From contig NZ_CALMAT010000050.1 in NCBI RefSeq assembly GCF_937859865.1, positions 1 through 47,696 of the forward strand: a stretch of DNA of 47,696 nucleotides, read 5' to 3'. The position numbers and the translations under genes are program-made. Source of the stretch: an uncultured Mucilaginibacter sp. GTDB lineage: Bacteria; Bacteroidota; Bacteroidia; Sphingobacteriales; Sphingobacteriaceae. The number at the start of each line of letters is the position of its first letter. Positions within the stretch are counted from its first letter, which is position 1. Below are positions 18,159-26,878 of the stretch, piece after piece. The notes beneath the pieces are model-generated. The model had not been told where the DNA came from, made no database searches, and saw only the letters and a list, made by a program, of their open reading frames with translations.

Positions 18159-18226
18159 CAAAAGAAGCATCTAAAACTAAATTCCGATACTTCTTTTACC
18201 ACCTAAGAATTGGTGTGGGAATAAAA
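18159..18226 (-). repeat. Paired dispersed repeats, right boundary of the Phd/PIN pair
   Basis: AAAAGAAGCAT at 18160-18170 faces core ATACTTCTTTTA at 18187-18198, giving a hairpin of about 11 bp, and the second copy continues with the full extension to 18226. It ends with the same 17 bases as the left copy at 17423-17439 and lies 33 bases after the stop of the small membrane protein at 18260. Confidence 0.85.
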
Positions 18227-18259
18227 TTTATATAAAGGGAATTATACTACAAATTCGAT

Positions 18260-18478
18260 TTATAAAGCTTCGAGTTTTTTTTCTAAATCTAAAAGGATTT
18301 CTGATTTGATCTTTTGGCGTTGCTCCGTTGTAGAAGTTGAAGTATTTTTTTTAGCGGATGATTTATTTTCCCGCCGGTTTTCAATCAATTTTTTAATGTA
18401 GAATATATCCAAAGACAAAAAAATTGCAAACACCAAAAATACTATTATCCATAATCCAATTTGAATTGAAGTTTCCAT
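18260..18478 (-). CDS. Small single-pass membrane protein
   Basis: A 72-residue protein from the preferred ATG at 18476-18478 (METSIQIG); three more residues are possible with the ATG at 18485-18487. One strongly hydrophobic segment (about residues 8-30, GLWIIVFLVFAIFL) is followed by a basic, Lys/Ser/Thr-rich tail and a C-terminal helix with heptad-like hydrophobics. No family recognised. It follows two even smaller frames with similar hydrophobic segments and lies in the stretch between repeats 18187-18226 and 18790-18845. Confidence 0.55.
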   Translation of the reverse strand: METSIQIGLWIIVFLVFAIFLSLDIFYIKKLIENRRENKSSAKKNTSTSTTEQRQKIKSEILLDLEKKLEAL

Positions 18479-18483
18479 ATTAA

Positions 18484-18567
18484 TCAAATCTTCTTTAATA
18501 AAGAATAAATGTATACAATTAATCCTACGATACCTAACAAAATTACGGCTGTAATAATTGTGCCCAA
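18484..18567 (-). CDS. Possible 27-aa membrane peptide
   Basis: A TTG-started frame on the minus strand gives MGTIITAVILLGIVG, then a few hydrophobic residues and YSLLKKI before a TGA stop. It is a single transmembrane helix with a basic end. There is no ATG in this frame, so expression is doubtful. It sits between two other small membrane-protein frames. Confidence 0.25.
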   Translation of the reverse strand: MGTIITAVILLGIVGLIVYIYSLLKKI

Positions 18568-18594
18568 CAGTAAGAGAACATGCTGAATATTACT

Positions 18595-18714
18595 TTACTT
18601 TTCAATATTTAACAAAGTTATCATGCCGCCGATTGTTGCTAAAAGTGCAATTAGTACAAACTTAAAAATTTCGATTTGTAGTTTGATTTCTTCTTTCGTT
18701 CCTTCTGTCGTCAT
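18595..18714 (-). CDS. Small membrane protein (39 aa)
   Basis: An ATG-started frame reads MTTEGTKEEIKLQIEIFK, then the hydrophobic segment FVLIALLATIGGMITLL and NIEK before a TAA. The charged N-terminus plus one transmembrane helix is a common form of small uncharacterised membrane proteins in Bacteroidota. It is the first frame of a set of three very small membrane genes downstream of yidC. Confidence 0.4.
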   Translation of the reverse strand: MTTEGTKEEIKLQIEIFKFVLIALLATIGGMITLLNIEK

Positions 18715-18789
18715 TTATCAATTTTCTACTAAAATAGTTAATCTATTGATAGATTAACTATTAATTAAAATTATAAATTCATTAAAAAC

Positions 18790-18845
18790 AAAAAAGCATC
18801 GAAACCAAAGTCCCGATGCTCTTTTTACCACCTAAAAATTGTTAT
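18790..18845 (-). repeat. Paired repeat variant overlapping the yidC stop codon
   Basis: AAAAAAGCATCG (18789-18800) faces CGATGCTCTTTTTA (18814-18827), followed by CCACCTAAAAATTG. It has the same layout as 18159-18210 but the core variant ATGCTCTTTTTA. The yidC stop (18842-18844) lies at its right edge. It can form a hairpin and act as the yidC terminator. Confidence 0.8.
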
Positions 18846-20680
18846 TTCTTTTTGGTTTGGATGGCAGGTGTTTGCCTTTGCTGGCGCATCATTTCTTCCA
18901 TCTTTGCGGCAAAACCGCTTTTCTTTTTGTTCGGATCTTCAGGTTTCTTTTTGTTTTCCTGGATTTGCGCATGGATCTTTTTATCGTCCACCATCAACCG
19001 GATAAAATACTGTTGCGAGAACGTTAAAATGTTGGCGCAGAAGTAGTAATAATTTAAACCTGCCGGATAACTGTTTAACACACCAAAGAAAATAAGCGGT
19101 GTGATGTAGCCAATGTATTTCATTTGTCCGGTTGCGCCGGAAGTTTGGTTGTTAAAATAAGTCTGGATCAAAGTTGAAATCGTCATCAGCAAACACATTA
19201 AACTAATGTGATCCCAGTTCAAAAACGGAATCATTGGGAAGTTGATCACCGAATCGTACGTCGAAAGATCGTGCATCCATAAAAAGCTTTGACCGCGCAG
19301 CTCAAACAGATTCGGGAAAAACCGGAAGAAAGCCAGGATGATCGGCATCTGGATCACCAAAGGCAAACAGCCGCCAAGCGGGTTTACGCCGGCTTTTTTA
19401 TACAGCTTCATGTATTCCTGCTGCAGCAAAGTTGGGTTGTCTTCGCCAACTTTACCTTTGATTTCGTCCATTTCCGGCTTTAAAACACGCATTTTGGCCA
19501 TTGAAAGGTAGGATTTGTAAGTCAGCGGAAACAAAACCACTTTCAGTAAAATTGTTAAAACTAGAATAATTAGCCCGTAATTCCAGTTGAAGTTTTTCAG
19601 AAAATCAAATACTGGCAATACTGCAAAACGGTTGATATACTTTAATGGCCCCCATCCTAAATCAATCTGGCGTTCTAAATGATAACCTTGTTGTTTTAAT
19701 AAATCAAACTGGTTCGGCCCAAAGTAAAACTCCATCGGATAACTGGCCGCAGCGGCACCAGAATAAGGCAACAGCATTTTGGCCGACATTTGCTTTACAT
19801 CGTTAGAACTCACATCCGTAGCAACACTTACATCGGCACTGGTAAAGCCATCTTTCGCAATCAAAACGTTGGAGAAAAAACGCTGTTTAAAAGAAACCCA
19901 CTGGATTTTTTTATCGGCATAGTTTTTTTCTTCGTCTTTGGTCAGACTCAAATCATTTACATCACCATCAGTATCTTCTAAAAAAACGGTAGAGTAAGTA
20001 CGCTCCATTTTCATGTCGCGTTCCTGCTTGCGCAAACTGGCGGCCCAATTTAAAGTAAGCTGGTTGTTTTGCGCATTAACCACGCCGTTCATGTTGTTTA
20101 AAACCAGGTTGTAACCAACTTTGTAGCCATCGCCCTTTAAAGTATAAACGTAATCAATGGATTGGTTGGCGGCATAAGCCAAATGCATGGTCAGCGAACT
20201 GGAATCTTTTCCGGTAACGGTTAAAGAAGGTGCGCTTGGCGTAAAAATCAGATCATTGGTTTGAACTTGTTTTCCATTCGCGGTCAATGTTAAACCAAAC
20301 TTGGATTGCTCCTGGCTGAACAAAATCAACGATTTTTTATCGAAAGTTTTTTCGTTTTTAAGTTGAACGGTAACCACACGGCCGCCTTGTGTAGATAAAG
20401 TAACTTTTAATTCCTTGTTTTCTAAAGTAACCAATTGCGGCGCAGCAGCTGTGTTTCCTGCGCCTTGTATTGCAGCAGAATCGGTTGCGATTGTTGATTT
20501 TTGTGGGGTAAAAGAAGCATTGGCGGTTGGCGCTTTGATTTTGCCTTCTTTAATTGCTTTAAGAGAATCCTGGTGCAACTGTTCTTTTTTAACCTGTTCC
20601 TGCGAAGGCTTGAGCAAAAACGTGGAACCAACCAGGATAAGCAGGATCAGGAATAACCCTGTAAATGTATTTCTATCCAT
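18842..20680 (-). CDS. yidC: Membrane protein insertase YidC
   Basis: A 612-residue protein with an N-terminal membrane anchor (FTGLFLILLILVGSTFLL), a large periplasmic beta-sandwich domain (about 90-350) and the five-helix insertase core with the conserved GGCLPLVIQMPIILAFF segment. It inserts proteins into the inner membrane, alone or with SecYEG, and is essential. The Lys-rich C-terminal tail can bind ribosomes. It is 19 bases downstream of pyrG on the same strand, so probably co-transcribed. A core repeat (20509-20520) is embedded in the codons for ASFTPQ just after the anchor, a tolerant linker region. Confidence 0.97.
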   Translation of the reverse strand: MDRNTFTGLFLILLILVGSTFLLKPSQEQVKKEQLHQDSLKAIKEGKIKAPTANASFTPQKSTIATDSAAIQGAGNTAAAPQLVTLENKELKVTLSTQGGRVVTVQLKNEKTFDKKSLILFSQEQSKFGLTLTANGKQVQTNDLIFTPSAPSLTVTGKDSSSLTMHLAYAANQSIDYVYTLKGDGYKVGYNLVLNNMNGVVNAQNNQLTLNWAASLRKQERDMKMERTYSTVFLEDTDGDVNDLSLTKDEEKNYADKKIQWVSFKQRFFSNVLIAKDGFTSADVSVATDVSSNDVKQMSAKMLLPYSGAAAASYPMEFYFGPNQFDLLKQQGYHLERQIDLGWGPLKYINRFAVLPVFDFLKNFNWNYGLIILVLTILLKVVLFPLTYKSYLSMAKMRVLKPEMDEIKGKVGEDNPTLLQQEYMKLYKKAGVNPLGGCLPLVIQMPIILAFFRFFPNLFELRGQSFLWMHDLSTYDSVINFPMIPFLNWDHISLMCLLMTISTLIQTYFNNQTSGATGQMKYIGYITPLIFFGVLNSYPAGLNYYYFCANILTFSQQYFIRLMVDDKKIHAQIQENKKKPEDPNKKKSGFAAKMEEMMRQQRQTPAIQTKKK

Positions 20681-20699
20681 TCTTTTTTAACGTAACCTA

Positions 20700-22322
20700 T
20701 TATATAGCTAAATTCTTCTTTTTGGCATAAGCCATAGAAGCGGCCACAAAGTTAACAAAAAGCGGATGCGGATTAGCAACTGTTGATTTTAATTCGGGAT
20801 GAAATTGCGAACCGATGAAAAAAGGATGGTTTTTTAATTCAACAATTTCTACCAAACCGTTTTCTGGGTTGATGCCTGATGGGACTAAGCCGCCGTCTTC
20901 ATATTGTTTTAAGTAAGCATTGTTAAACTCGTAACGGTGGCGGTGCCGCTCTTTAATATGTGTTTTTCCATAAACAAAAGCAGCTTTGGTGTTTTTACGG
21001 ATGTCGCAAGGATAAGCGCCCAAACGCATGGTGCCGCCTTTGGTGGTGATGCTTTTTTGCTCGGCCATCATCGAAATAACCGGTTCAGGCGTGTTTTCGT
21101 CCATTTCACTGCTGTTGGCGTTTTGGATTTTGAGGACATTCCGGCCAAACTCAATTACGGCACATTGCATTCCCAAACAAATCCCGAAAAACGGGATTTC
21201 GTTTTCCCTGACGTAACGGATGGCTTCAATTTTACCTTCAATCCCACGCTGCCCAAATCCCGGTGCCACCAAAACGCCATGCAAACCGCGCATTTTTTCG
21301 GCAGCATTTTCTGGCGTTAAGCTTTCGGATTGAATGTATTTGACATGGACTTTGCACTCGTTTTTTGCACCGGCATGGATAAAAGCTTCGGTGATGGATT
21401 TGTAAGCATCCGGCAGTTCCACGTATTTTCCAACCAAACCAATCCGGATTTCGCCGGTCGGGTTTTTCAATCGGCCCAAAAAATCTTTCCAGCTTTCTAA
21501 ATCCGGTTCTTTGTTTTGCGGCAATTTTAGTTTCGATAAAACCGTTTTGTCCAATTGTTCTTTCAGCATCAGCAAAGGCACATCGTAAATGGTCGAAGCA
21601 TCAATGGATTCGATTACCGCATTGATATTAACGTTGCAGAATAAAGCGATCTTTTTGCGCAATTCATTGTTGAGGTGATGCTCGGTCCGGCAAACCAAAA
21701 TATCCGGCTGGATGCCATATTCCAGTAACATCTTTACCGAATGCTGTGTCGGTTTGGTTTTTAATTCGCCGGCGGCAGCCAGGTAAGGAACTAAAGTTAA
21801 GTGGATTACAAGCGAATTTCCCGAACCGGTTTCCCAACGGAATTGACGGACAGCTTCCACAAAAGGCAACGATTCGATGTCGCCAACCGTTCCGCCAATT
21901 TCCGTGATCACAATATCGTAATTGCCGCTCTCGCCCAAAATTTTAAAATTACGTTTAATCTCATCGGTAATATGCGGCACAACCTGAACAGTTTTTCCCA
22001 GAAAAGCGCCTTCGCGTTCTCGGTTGATCACGTTTTGATAAATCCTTCCCGTCGTAATATTATTGGCTTGCGAAGTTGGCGTGTTTAAAAAACGTTCGTA
22101 ATGGCCTAAATCCAAGTCGGTTTCGGCGCCGTCTTCCGTAACGTAACATTCGCCGTGCTCGTACGGATTCATCGTTCCGGGATCAATGTTGATATAAGGA
22201 TCAAATTTTTGGATGGTTACCCGATAACCGCGGGCTTGTAAAAGTTTGGCCAAAGAAGCCGAAATAATGCCTTTACCCAACGAAGAGGTAACGCCGCCCG
22301 TAACAAAAATATACTTAGTCAT
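20700..22322 (-). CDS. pyrG: CTP synthase
   Basis: A 540-residue enzyme that converts UTP, ATP and glutamine to CTP. The synthetase domain opens with [14 protein letters not shown], followed by the Mg/ATP motifs and [12 protein letters not shown]-like sequence (here [13 protein letters not shown]). The class I glutamine amidotransferase domain has the nucleophile in GICLGMQ and the His/Glu pair in QFHPE. Length is standard. A candidate TAnnTTTG promoter element lies about 64 bases upstream. No repeat core is found inside. Confidence 0.98.
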   Translation of the reverse strand: MTKYIFVTGGVTSSLGKGIISASLAKLLQARGYRVTIQKFDPYINIDPGTMNPYEHGECYVTEDGAETDLDLGHYERFLNTPTSQANNITTGRIYQNVINREREGAFLGKTVQVVPHITDEIKRNFKILGESGNYDIVITEIGGTVGDIESLPFVEAVRQFRWETGSGNSLVIHLTLVPYLAAAGELKTKPTQHSVKMLLEYGIQPDILVCRTEHHLNNELRKKIALFCNVNINAVIESIDASTIYDVPLLMLKEQLDKTVLSKLKLPQNKEPDLESWKDFLGRLKNPTGEIRIGLVGKYVELPDAYKSITEAFIHAGAKNECKVHVKYIQSESLTPENAAEKMRGLHGVLVAPGFGQRGIEGKIEAIRYVRENEIPFFGICLGMQCAVIEFGRNVLKIQNANSSEMDENTPEPVISMMAEQKSITTKGGTMRLGAYPCDIRKNTKAAFVYGKTHIKERHRHRYEFNNAYLKQYEDGGLVPSGINPENGLVEIVELKNHPFFIGSQFHPELKSTVANPHPLFVNFVAASMAYAKKKNLAI

Positions 22323-22385
22323 GCTTTAGCTTGAAGGGCTTTTCCACCGCAAAAATTACGATAGTAAACCTTAGTGTACGGGATG

Positions 22386-22393
22386 CAAAAGTA
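22386..22393 (-). promoter_or_regulatory. Candidate -7 element (TACTTTTG) upstream of pyrG
   Basis: On the minus strand this reads TACTTTTG, an exact match to the Bacteroidota TAnnTTTG -7 consensus, 63-70 bases upstream of the pyrG ATG. I do not see a good -33 TTTG, so confidence is moderate. Confidence 0.4.
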
Positions 22394-22461
22394 AGATTTT
22401 TTTCGGGATGGCGATTAGGAAAGCTGCACTGCTGATCGAAATCAAACTAAGATCAAAAGCA

Positions 22462-22508
22462 AATGCTGTTTTTACCGGCATAAAAAAAGTACCGGTAAAA
22501 ACAGTATT
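22462..22508. terminator. Inverted pair of ACAG-form repeats
   Basis: AATGCTGTTTTTACCGG (22462-22478) pairs with CCGGTAAAAACAGTATT (22492-22508) with a single G-U position. It lies downstream of the 97-aa membrane protein gene and upstream of pyrG. Likely a terminator. Confidence 0.8.
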
Positions 22509-22542
22509 GAATATTTATTTATGTTGAAATTTGTACTGGTTT

Positions 22543-22836
22543 TCAGGCAGTTTCAGAAGAATATTGTTTGCTGATTTTGCTGCGTACCTGCAACCGCGGC
22601 AACTTTTCGCGCCAGGCAAAATGTTTATAACTTTTGTATTGTTTAAAACTTTTGTAAAGCTGAGTTAATTTTACGGCTTCTTTAAACAAGCTACTGCATA
22701 GATAACCAAACAGTATGAGCAGTAAAACAGTAATAATCCACATTCCGGAAACTAAAAACAGGAAAGCATAAAACAAGGATTTGTACAGGAGAAAGCAAAT
22801 GACAGCAGTTTTGGCAACGGGAAGCAGGTTTTTCAT
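22543..22836 (-). CDS. Small hypothetical membrane protein (97 aa)
   Basis: A 97-residue frame with two adjacent hydrophobic segments (about residues 8-30 and 32-52) and a basic C-terminal half rich in Lys, Tyr and Arg. No known motif is seen. It lies between pyrG and the Sua5/YrdC gene on the same strand, followed by the inverted repeat at 22462-22508. Function unknown. Confidence 0.55.
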   Translation of the reverse strand: MKNLLPVAKTAVICFLLYKSLFYAFLFLVSGMWIITVLLLILFGYLCSSLFKEAVKLTQLYKSFKQYKSYKHFAWREKLPRLQVRSKISKQYSSETA

Positions 22837-22894
22837 TCGTAACAGGATTAATACATCTTTTGTATAGAAAAAACCGTGCTAAAAATTTTACAAT

Positions 22895-23515
22895 TTAAAG
22901 ATAGAGCGCCAAATCGCCTTTTCCTTCGCGGATTATATTGAAGTCGCCGGTTGTGCAATCTACCACCGTAGAAGGAACGTTATCGCCATAACCGCCATCA
23001 ACTACGATATCCACTAAATCCTGGTATTTCTCGTAAATCAGTTCCGGGTCGGTAGAATATTCCAAAATATCATCGTCATCTTTAATGGAAGTGGTGAGGA
23101 TTGGGTTACCCAGCGCTTTCACAATTTCGCGCGGGATATTATTGTCCGGAATCCGGATGCCAACCGTTTTTTTGTTGGAACTGATCAACTTCGGCACCAA
23201 ATTACTGGCGTTAAAAATAAACGTGAACGGGCCGGGCAATGCTTTTTTTAGCACCCTAAAAACAGTATTGTCAATGGGTTTGATGTAATCGGAAATATGG
23301 CTGAGATCGTAACAGATGAACGACAGGTTGGCTTTGCTGCAGTTCATTTTCCGCAACTGGCAAATGGCTTCGATGGCTTTTTGGTTGGTGATATCACAGC
23401 CCAAACCGTAAACCGTATCGGTTGGATAGATCACCAGTCCGCCTTTTTTCAATACTTCCACTACTTGGGCAATGGCTTTTTCGTTCGGGTTTTCGGGGTA
23501 AATTTTCAGGAGCAT
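22895..23515 (-). CDS. L-threonylcarbamoyladenylate synthase (Sua5/YrdC family)
   Basis: A 206-residue Sua5/YciO/YrdC domain protein. The N-terminal motif [17 protein letters not shown] and the [16 protein letters not shown] region are typical; family members make threonylcarbamoyl-AMP for the t6A37 modification of ANN-decoding tRNAs. The protein lacks the Sua5 C-terminal extension. It could also be a YciO-type paralogue, as the KR..KP region reads RKMNCSK. An inverted pair of core motifs (23239-23250 imperfect and 23257-23268 exact) is inside the coding sequence, encoding [12 protein letters not shown]. Confidence 0.88.
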   Translation of the reverse strand: MLLKIYPENPNEKAIAQVVEVLKKGGLVIYPTDTVYGLGCDITNQKAIEAICQLRKMNCSKANLSFICYDLSHISDYIKPIDNTVFRVLKKALPGPFTFIFNASNLVPKLISSNKKTVGIRIPDNNIPREIVKALGNPILTTSIKDDDDILEYSTDPELIYEKYQDLVDIVVDGGYGDNVPSTVVDCTTGDFNIIREGKGDLALYL

Positions 23516-23552
23516 AATGCTTAATAATTATTTTGGCAGAAAAAGGTTTGCC

Positions 23553-23596
23553 ATGCTGTTTTTATCACACCAATTTTTACCCGATAAAAACAGCAT
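23553..23596. repeat. Inverted pair of ACAG-form repeats
   Basis: ATGCTGTTTTTATC (23553-23566) and GATAAAAACAGCAT (23583-23596) are exact reverse complements around a 16-base loop. It lies between the Sua5/YrdC start and the sucC terminator. Confidence 0.88.
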
Positions 23597-23600
23597 CCAC

Positions 23601-23635
23601 AAAAAAGGCCGTCTTTTTCAAAACAGCCTTGCTTT
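23601..23635 (-). terminator. sucC rho-independent terminator
   Basis: On the minus strand AAGGCTGT and ACGGCCTT pair around a short loop and are followed by a run of six T. It lies 22 bases after the sucC stop codon. Confidence 0.8.
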
Positions 23636-23656
23636 ATAAATTTTAGGTTGAGAAAC

Positions 23657-24847
23657 TTACGCTAAAACTTCTTTCACCCGGTCTGCAGCTTCTTTTAATA
23701 AGATAGCCGAGAAAACTTTCAAACCTGATTCGTCAATCAGTTTCTTCGCTTCAACCGCATTTGTTCCTTGCAATCGAACAATAATCGGAACGGGAATATC
23801 GCCCATTTCTTTGTACGCGTCAATTACACCTTGCGCTACACGGTCGCAACGCACAATCCCGCCAAAAATATTAATTAAAATCGCTTTAACATTTGGGTCT
23901 TTCAGGATGATTCCAAAAGCAGCTTTTACCGTTTGTGCATTGGCTGTTCCGCCGACATCCAAAAAGTTGGCAGGTTCGCCGCCGGCAATTTTGATGATGT
24001 CCATCGTCGCCATCGCCAAACCGGCACCGTTAACCATGCAGCCTACGTTTCCGTCCAGTTTTACATAGTTTAGGTTCGATTCGCTGGCTTCCACTTCCAT
24101 CGGGTCTTCTTCGGCCGTATCACGCATCGCAGCAAAATCTGGATGGCGGTACAAAGCATTGTCATCCAAAGTTACCTTGGCATCAACCGCCAAAATTTTA
24201 TTGTCGGAAGTTTTTAAAACCGGGTTAATTTCAAACTGCGAAGAATCGGTCGCATCATAAGCTTTGTATAAAGCCGTGATAAACTTCACCATATCTTTAA
24301 AAGCATCGCCACTCAAACCCAGGTTAAACGCAATTTTACGCGCCTGGAAACCTTGCAAACCAACTTTCGGGTCAATTTCTTCGGTGTGGATTTCTTCCGG
24401 CGTTTTTTCTGCCACTTCTTCAATGTCCATTCCGCCTTCGGTAGAATAAATGATCACGTTTCGGCCTTTTGCGCGGTCCATCAAAACGCTCATATAAAAC
24501 TCTTTGGTTTCTGATGGGCCCGGGTAATAAACGTCTTGCGCAATCAAAACCTTGTTTACCTTTTTGCCTTCCGGCCCGGTTTGTTTGGTAATCAATTGCA
24601 TGCCGAGGATGGCACCGGCTTTCTCTTTCACCTCGTCCAGGTTTTTGGCCAGTTTAACGCCGCCGCCTTTGCCACGGCCACCGGCATGGATTTGTGCTTT
24701 CACCACCACCCAGTCAGACCCAAAGTCTTCCTTTAATTTTTGGGCTGCCGCTACTGCCTGTTCAACGTTTTCGGCAAGGATGCCTTCCTGAACCCTAACG
24801 CCGTAGCTTTTGAGGATGGCTTTGCCCTGATATTCGTGAATGTTCAT
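23657..24847 (-). CDS. sucC: Succinyl-CoA synthetase beta subunit
   Basis: A 396-residue ATP-grasp enzyme subunit. It begins MNIHEYQGKAILKSYG, has the nucleotide-binding KAQIHAGGRGKGGGVK loop and the C-terminal CoA-ligase portion with NGAGLAMATMD and INIFGGIVRCD. With SucD it makes succinate and ATP or GTP from succinyl-CoA in the TCA cycle. sucD is not adjacent, which is common in Bacteroidota. A typical stand-alone gene with its own terminator at 23601-23635. Confidence 0.97.
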   Translation of the reverse strand: MNIHEYQGKAILKSYGVRVQEGILAENVEQAVAAAQKLKEDFGSDWVVVKAQIHAGGRGKGGGVKLAKNLDEVKEKAGAILGMQLITKQTGPEGKKVNKVLIAQDVYYPGPSETKEFYMSVLMDRAKGRNVIIYSTEGGMDIEEVAEKTPEEIHTEEIDPKVGLQGFQARKIAFNLGLSGDAFKDMVKFITALYKAYDATDSSQFEINPVLKTSDNKILAVDAKVTLDDNALYRHPDFAAMRDTAEEDPMEVEASESNLNYVKLDGNVGCMVNGAGLAMATMDIIKIAGGEPANFLDVGGTANAQTVKAAFGIILKDPNVKAILINIFGGIVRCDRVAQGVIDAYKEMGDIPVPIIVRLQGTNAVEAKKLIDESGLKVFSAILLKEAADRVKEVLA

Positions 24848-25403
24848 TTTATTGAGATTTTGGGTAAAGCTACACTTTCGGGTTAAAAATAAAAATTTGA
24901 AATATGGTATTTAAGCATCCTAATATTCTTTCTAAAGTTTTCTAAATGATTTAAATCACGGATACTTTTAATAAGTAGTGGTTTTATCAGATCTACAGGT
25001 TGCTATAAAAGTTTCTGTCCTTCTTATTTTGTTAACCTGACTTCAATTAATTAAAAAGCTGATATTAAATTAGAAGCTACGGTTTGGCAAGTGATGAAAA
25101 GTTTGTTAGGGAAGAATAAATAAACGATGAGCCGGCAACGATATTGGATATGAAATTAGTGAACAACCTCAGGCTATTCTTCGTGTTGTTTCGGATGCCG
25201 GTAACCGATTGAATGGTCTGGTCGTTTTGTCGAAATCTTTACAGAATTCATCAACAAAACAAAAAATACCGCTAATTTTATCAAAGTCAATTATATGAAT
25301 TTATACTTAAATTTTTTAATTCCCGAATACTTAAGTATACTTACATTTCTTATAATTGACAAATTTTATTCCAATTTTTAATCAAACCTAAGCTGTAATT
25401 TAA
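24848..25403. other. 556-base gap with possible decayed coding fragments
   Basis: No intact gene is visible. The plus strand at about 25126-25293 gives an open stretch reading NDIGYEISEQPQAILRVV and SDAGNRLNGLVVLSKS without an upstream start, interrupted on the left by stop codons. It is vaguely like the N-terminus of sugar-isomerase (SIS) proteins, but this is too short to claim. The gap must hold the sucC promoter (left) and the promoter of the polyol permease (right). Confidence 0.35.
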
Positions 25404-26672
25404 ATGGCTAAACAACAACGCTCGATCTTTGACAAAATAGGTCTGCCCAAAAATTTGGCTTGGGGCTATTTAGGAATTCTGATATTTATGATTGGTGATG
25501 GATTGGAAGGTGGCTGGTTAAGCCCCTACATACAACACCGTGGGTTAAGCATACAGGAATCGGCACTGCTTTTTACTGCATACGGTGTAACTATTGCGAT
25601 AGCTTCATGGTTTTCGGGTGTACTTACAGAAAGCTATGGCCCCAGGAAAACTATGTTTGCCGGGATAATTTTTTACATTGTTGGTACAGCAGGGTTTATT
25701 GGTTTAGCTTTGCCTGATCTGCATTATCCGCTAATGCTGCTTACTTATGCCATTCGGGGTTTTGGTTATCCCTTGTTTGCCTACTCCTTCCTGGTTTGGA
25801 TCAGTTACCGTAGCCCGCAAAATAAATTAAGCACCGCTGCCGGCTGGTTTTGGTTTGTATTTACCGGAGGGCTAAACGTTTTTGGCGCTTATTATTCCAG
25901 TTGGGCTATTATCCATTTGGGTTATTTAAATACATTATGGAGCTCTATATTTTGGGTTGCACTGGGGGCGTTTTTTGCGTTGGTGATAAACACCGACAAG
26001 TTTGAAACCAGTACTGTTGCAAACAAGACCAGTAAGCTTGACGAGCTAAAGAAGGGTATTTCTATTATGAAGGAAGAGCCAAAGGTTTTGCTTTGCGGAA
26101 TTATACGTATCATCAACACTACCTCGCAATTCGCATTCTTGGTTTTTATGCCTACCTATATGGAAAAGCATGGTTTTTCAATCACGCAATGGCTGCAAAT
26201 GTGGGCAACAATCTTTACTTCAAACATCATATTTAATTTAATTTTTGGCTTTGTAGGCGATGCTTTTGGCTGGAAGAATACGGTATTCTGGTTTGGCTGT
26301 ATAGGTTGCGCGATCAGCACACTGCTATTTTATTATTCGCCTGTAATTTTCGGTGACAACTTTTGGATCGTGCTTTTATGCGGCTGCTTGTGGGGATGCT
26401 TATTGGCAGGATTTGTACCCCTTACTGCTCTAACACCGTCATTAGTTAACAAGGATAAAGGCGCTGCTATGGCCGTTCTTAATTTGGGGGCTGGTTTAGC
26501 GGTATTTGTAGGCCCTGCTATTGTAGGCTTATTTATTGGAAGTGTAGGCAGCACGGGTGTAATATGGATATTATCTGGTCTGTATGTTATCGCTGCTATA
26601 CTTACTTTATTCATTGCGCTTCCCGGCAATGCAAAAACATCCAATCCAGCACCGGCTACAATAGCTGTTTAA
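25404..26672 (+). CDS. MFS transporter, polyol permease (RbtT/DalT-like)
   Basis: A 422-residue major facilitator with about 12 hydrophobic segments. The first loop GDGLEGGWLSPY and the A-loop motif GVLTESYGPRKTM are like those of the RbtT family, which imports ribitol, D-arabinitol and related polyols by proton symport. The gene directly downstream encodes mannitol 2-dehydrogenase, so mannitol or arabinitol is the likely cargo; this is inference from context. Codon 1 ATG at 25404. A 90-bp repeat element (26705-26795) follows, between the permease and the dehydrogenase. Confidence 0.87.
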   Translation: MAKQQRSIFDKIGLPKNLAWGYLGILIFMIGDGLEGGWLSPYIQHRGLSIQESALLFTAYGVTIAIASWFSGVLTESYGPRKTMFAGIIFYIVGTAGFIGLALPDLHYPLMLLTYAIRGFGYPLFAYSFLVWISYRSPQNKLSTAAGWFWFVFTGGLNVFGAYYSSWAIIHLGYLNTLWSSIFWVALGAFFALVINTDKFETSTVANKTSKLDELKKGISIMKEEPKVLLCGIIRIINTTSQFAFLVFMPTYMEKHGFSITQWLQMWATIFTSNIIFNLIFGFVGDAFGWKNTVFWFGCIGCAISTLLFYYSPVIFGDNFWIVLLCGCLWGCLLAGFVPLTALTPSLVNKDKGAAMAVLNLGAGLAVFVGPAIVGLFIGSVGSTGVIWILSGLYVIAAILTLFIALPGNAKTSNPAPATIAV

Positions 26673-26704
26673 GCGCCTGTTTAAATTTTGTTAAAGGTAT
26701 TTTC

Positions 26705-26795
26705 AATGCTTCTTTTACCATATTAAAATCATTGTCTCATTGTACTTTTTGTATTGAAGCATCTAAACAAAATTTATAGGCATAAAAGAAGCATT
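26705..26795. repeat. MITE-like element, copy 1
   Basis: About 91 bp bounded by inverted core motifs (ATGCTTCTTTTA 26706-26717 and TAAAAGAAGCAT 26783-26794). It shares CATTGTACTTTTTGTATTG and AATTTATAGGCATAAAAGAA with the copy at 28541-28636. No reading frame inside. Confidence 0.85.
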
Positions 26796-26878
26796 ATATA
26801 TTTTTACGATAAAAATTTAAACAGGCCCTATACCTGGCCAACCTCAACACTATTTGATCAATCAATCATCATACAAAC

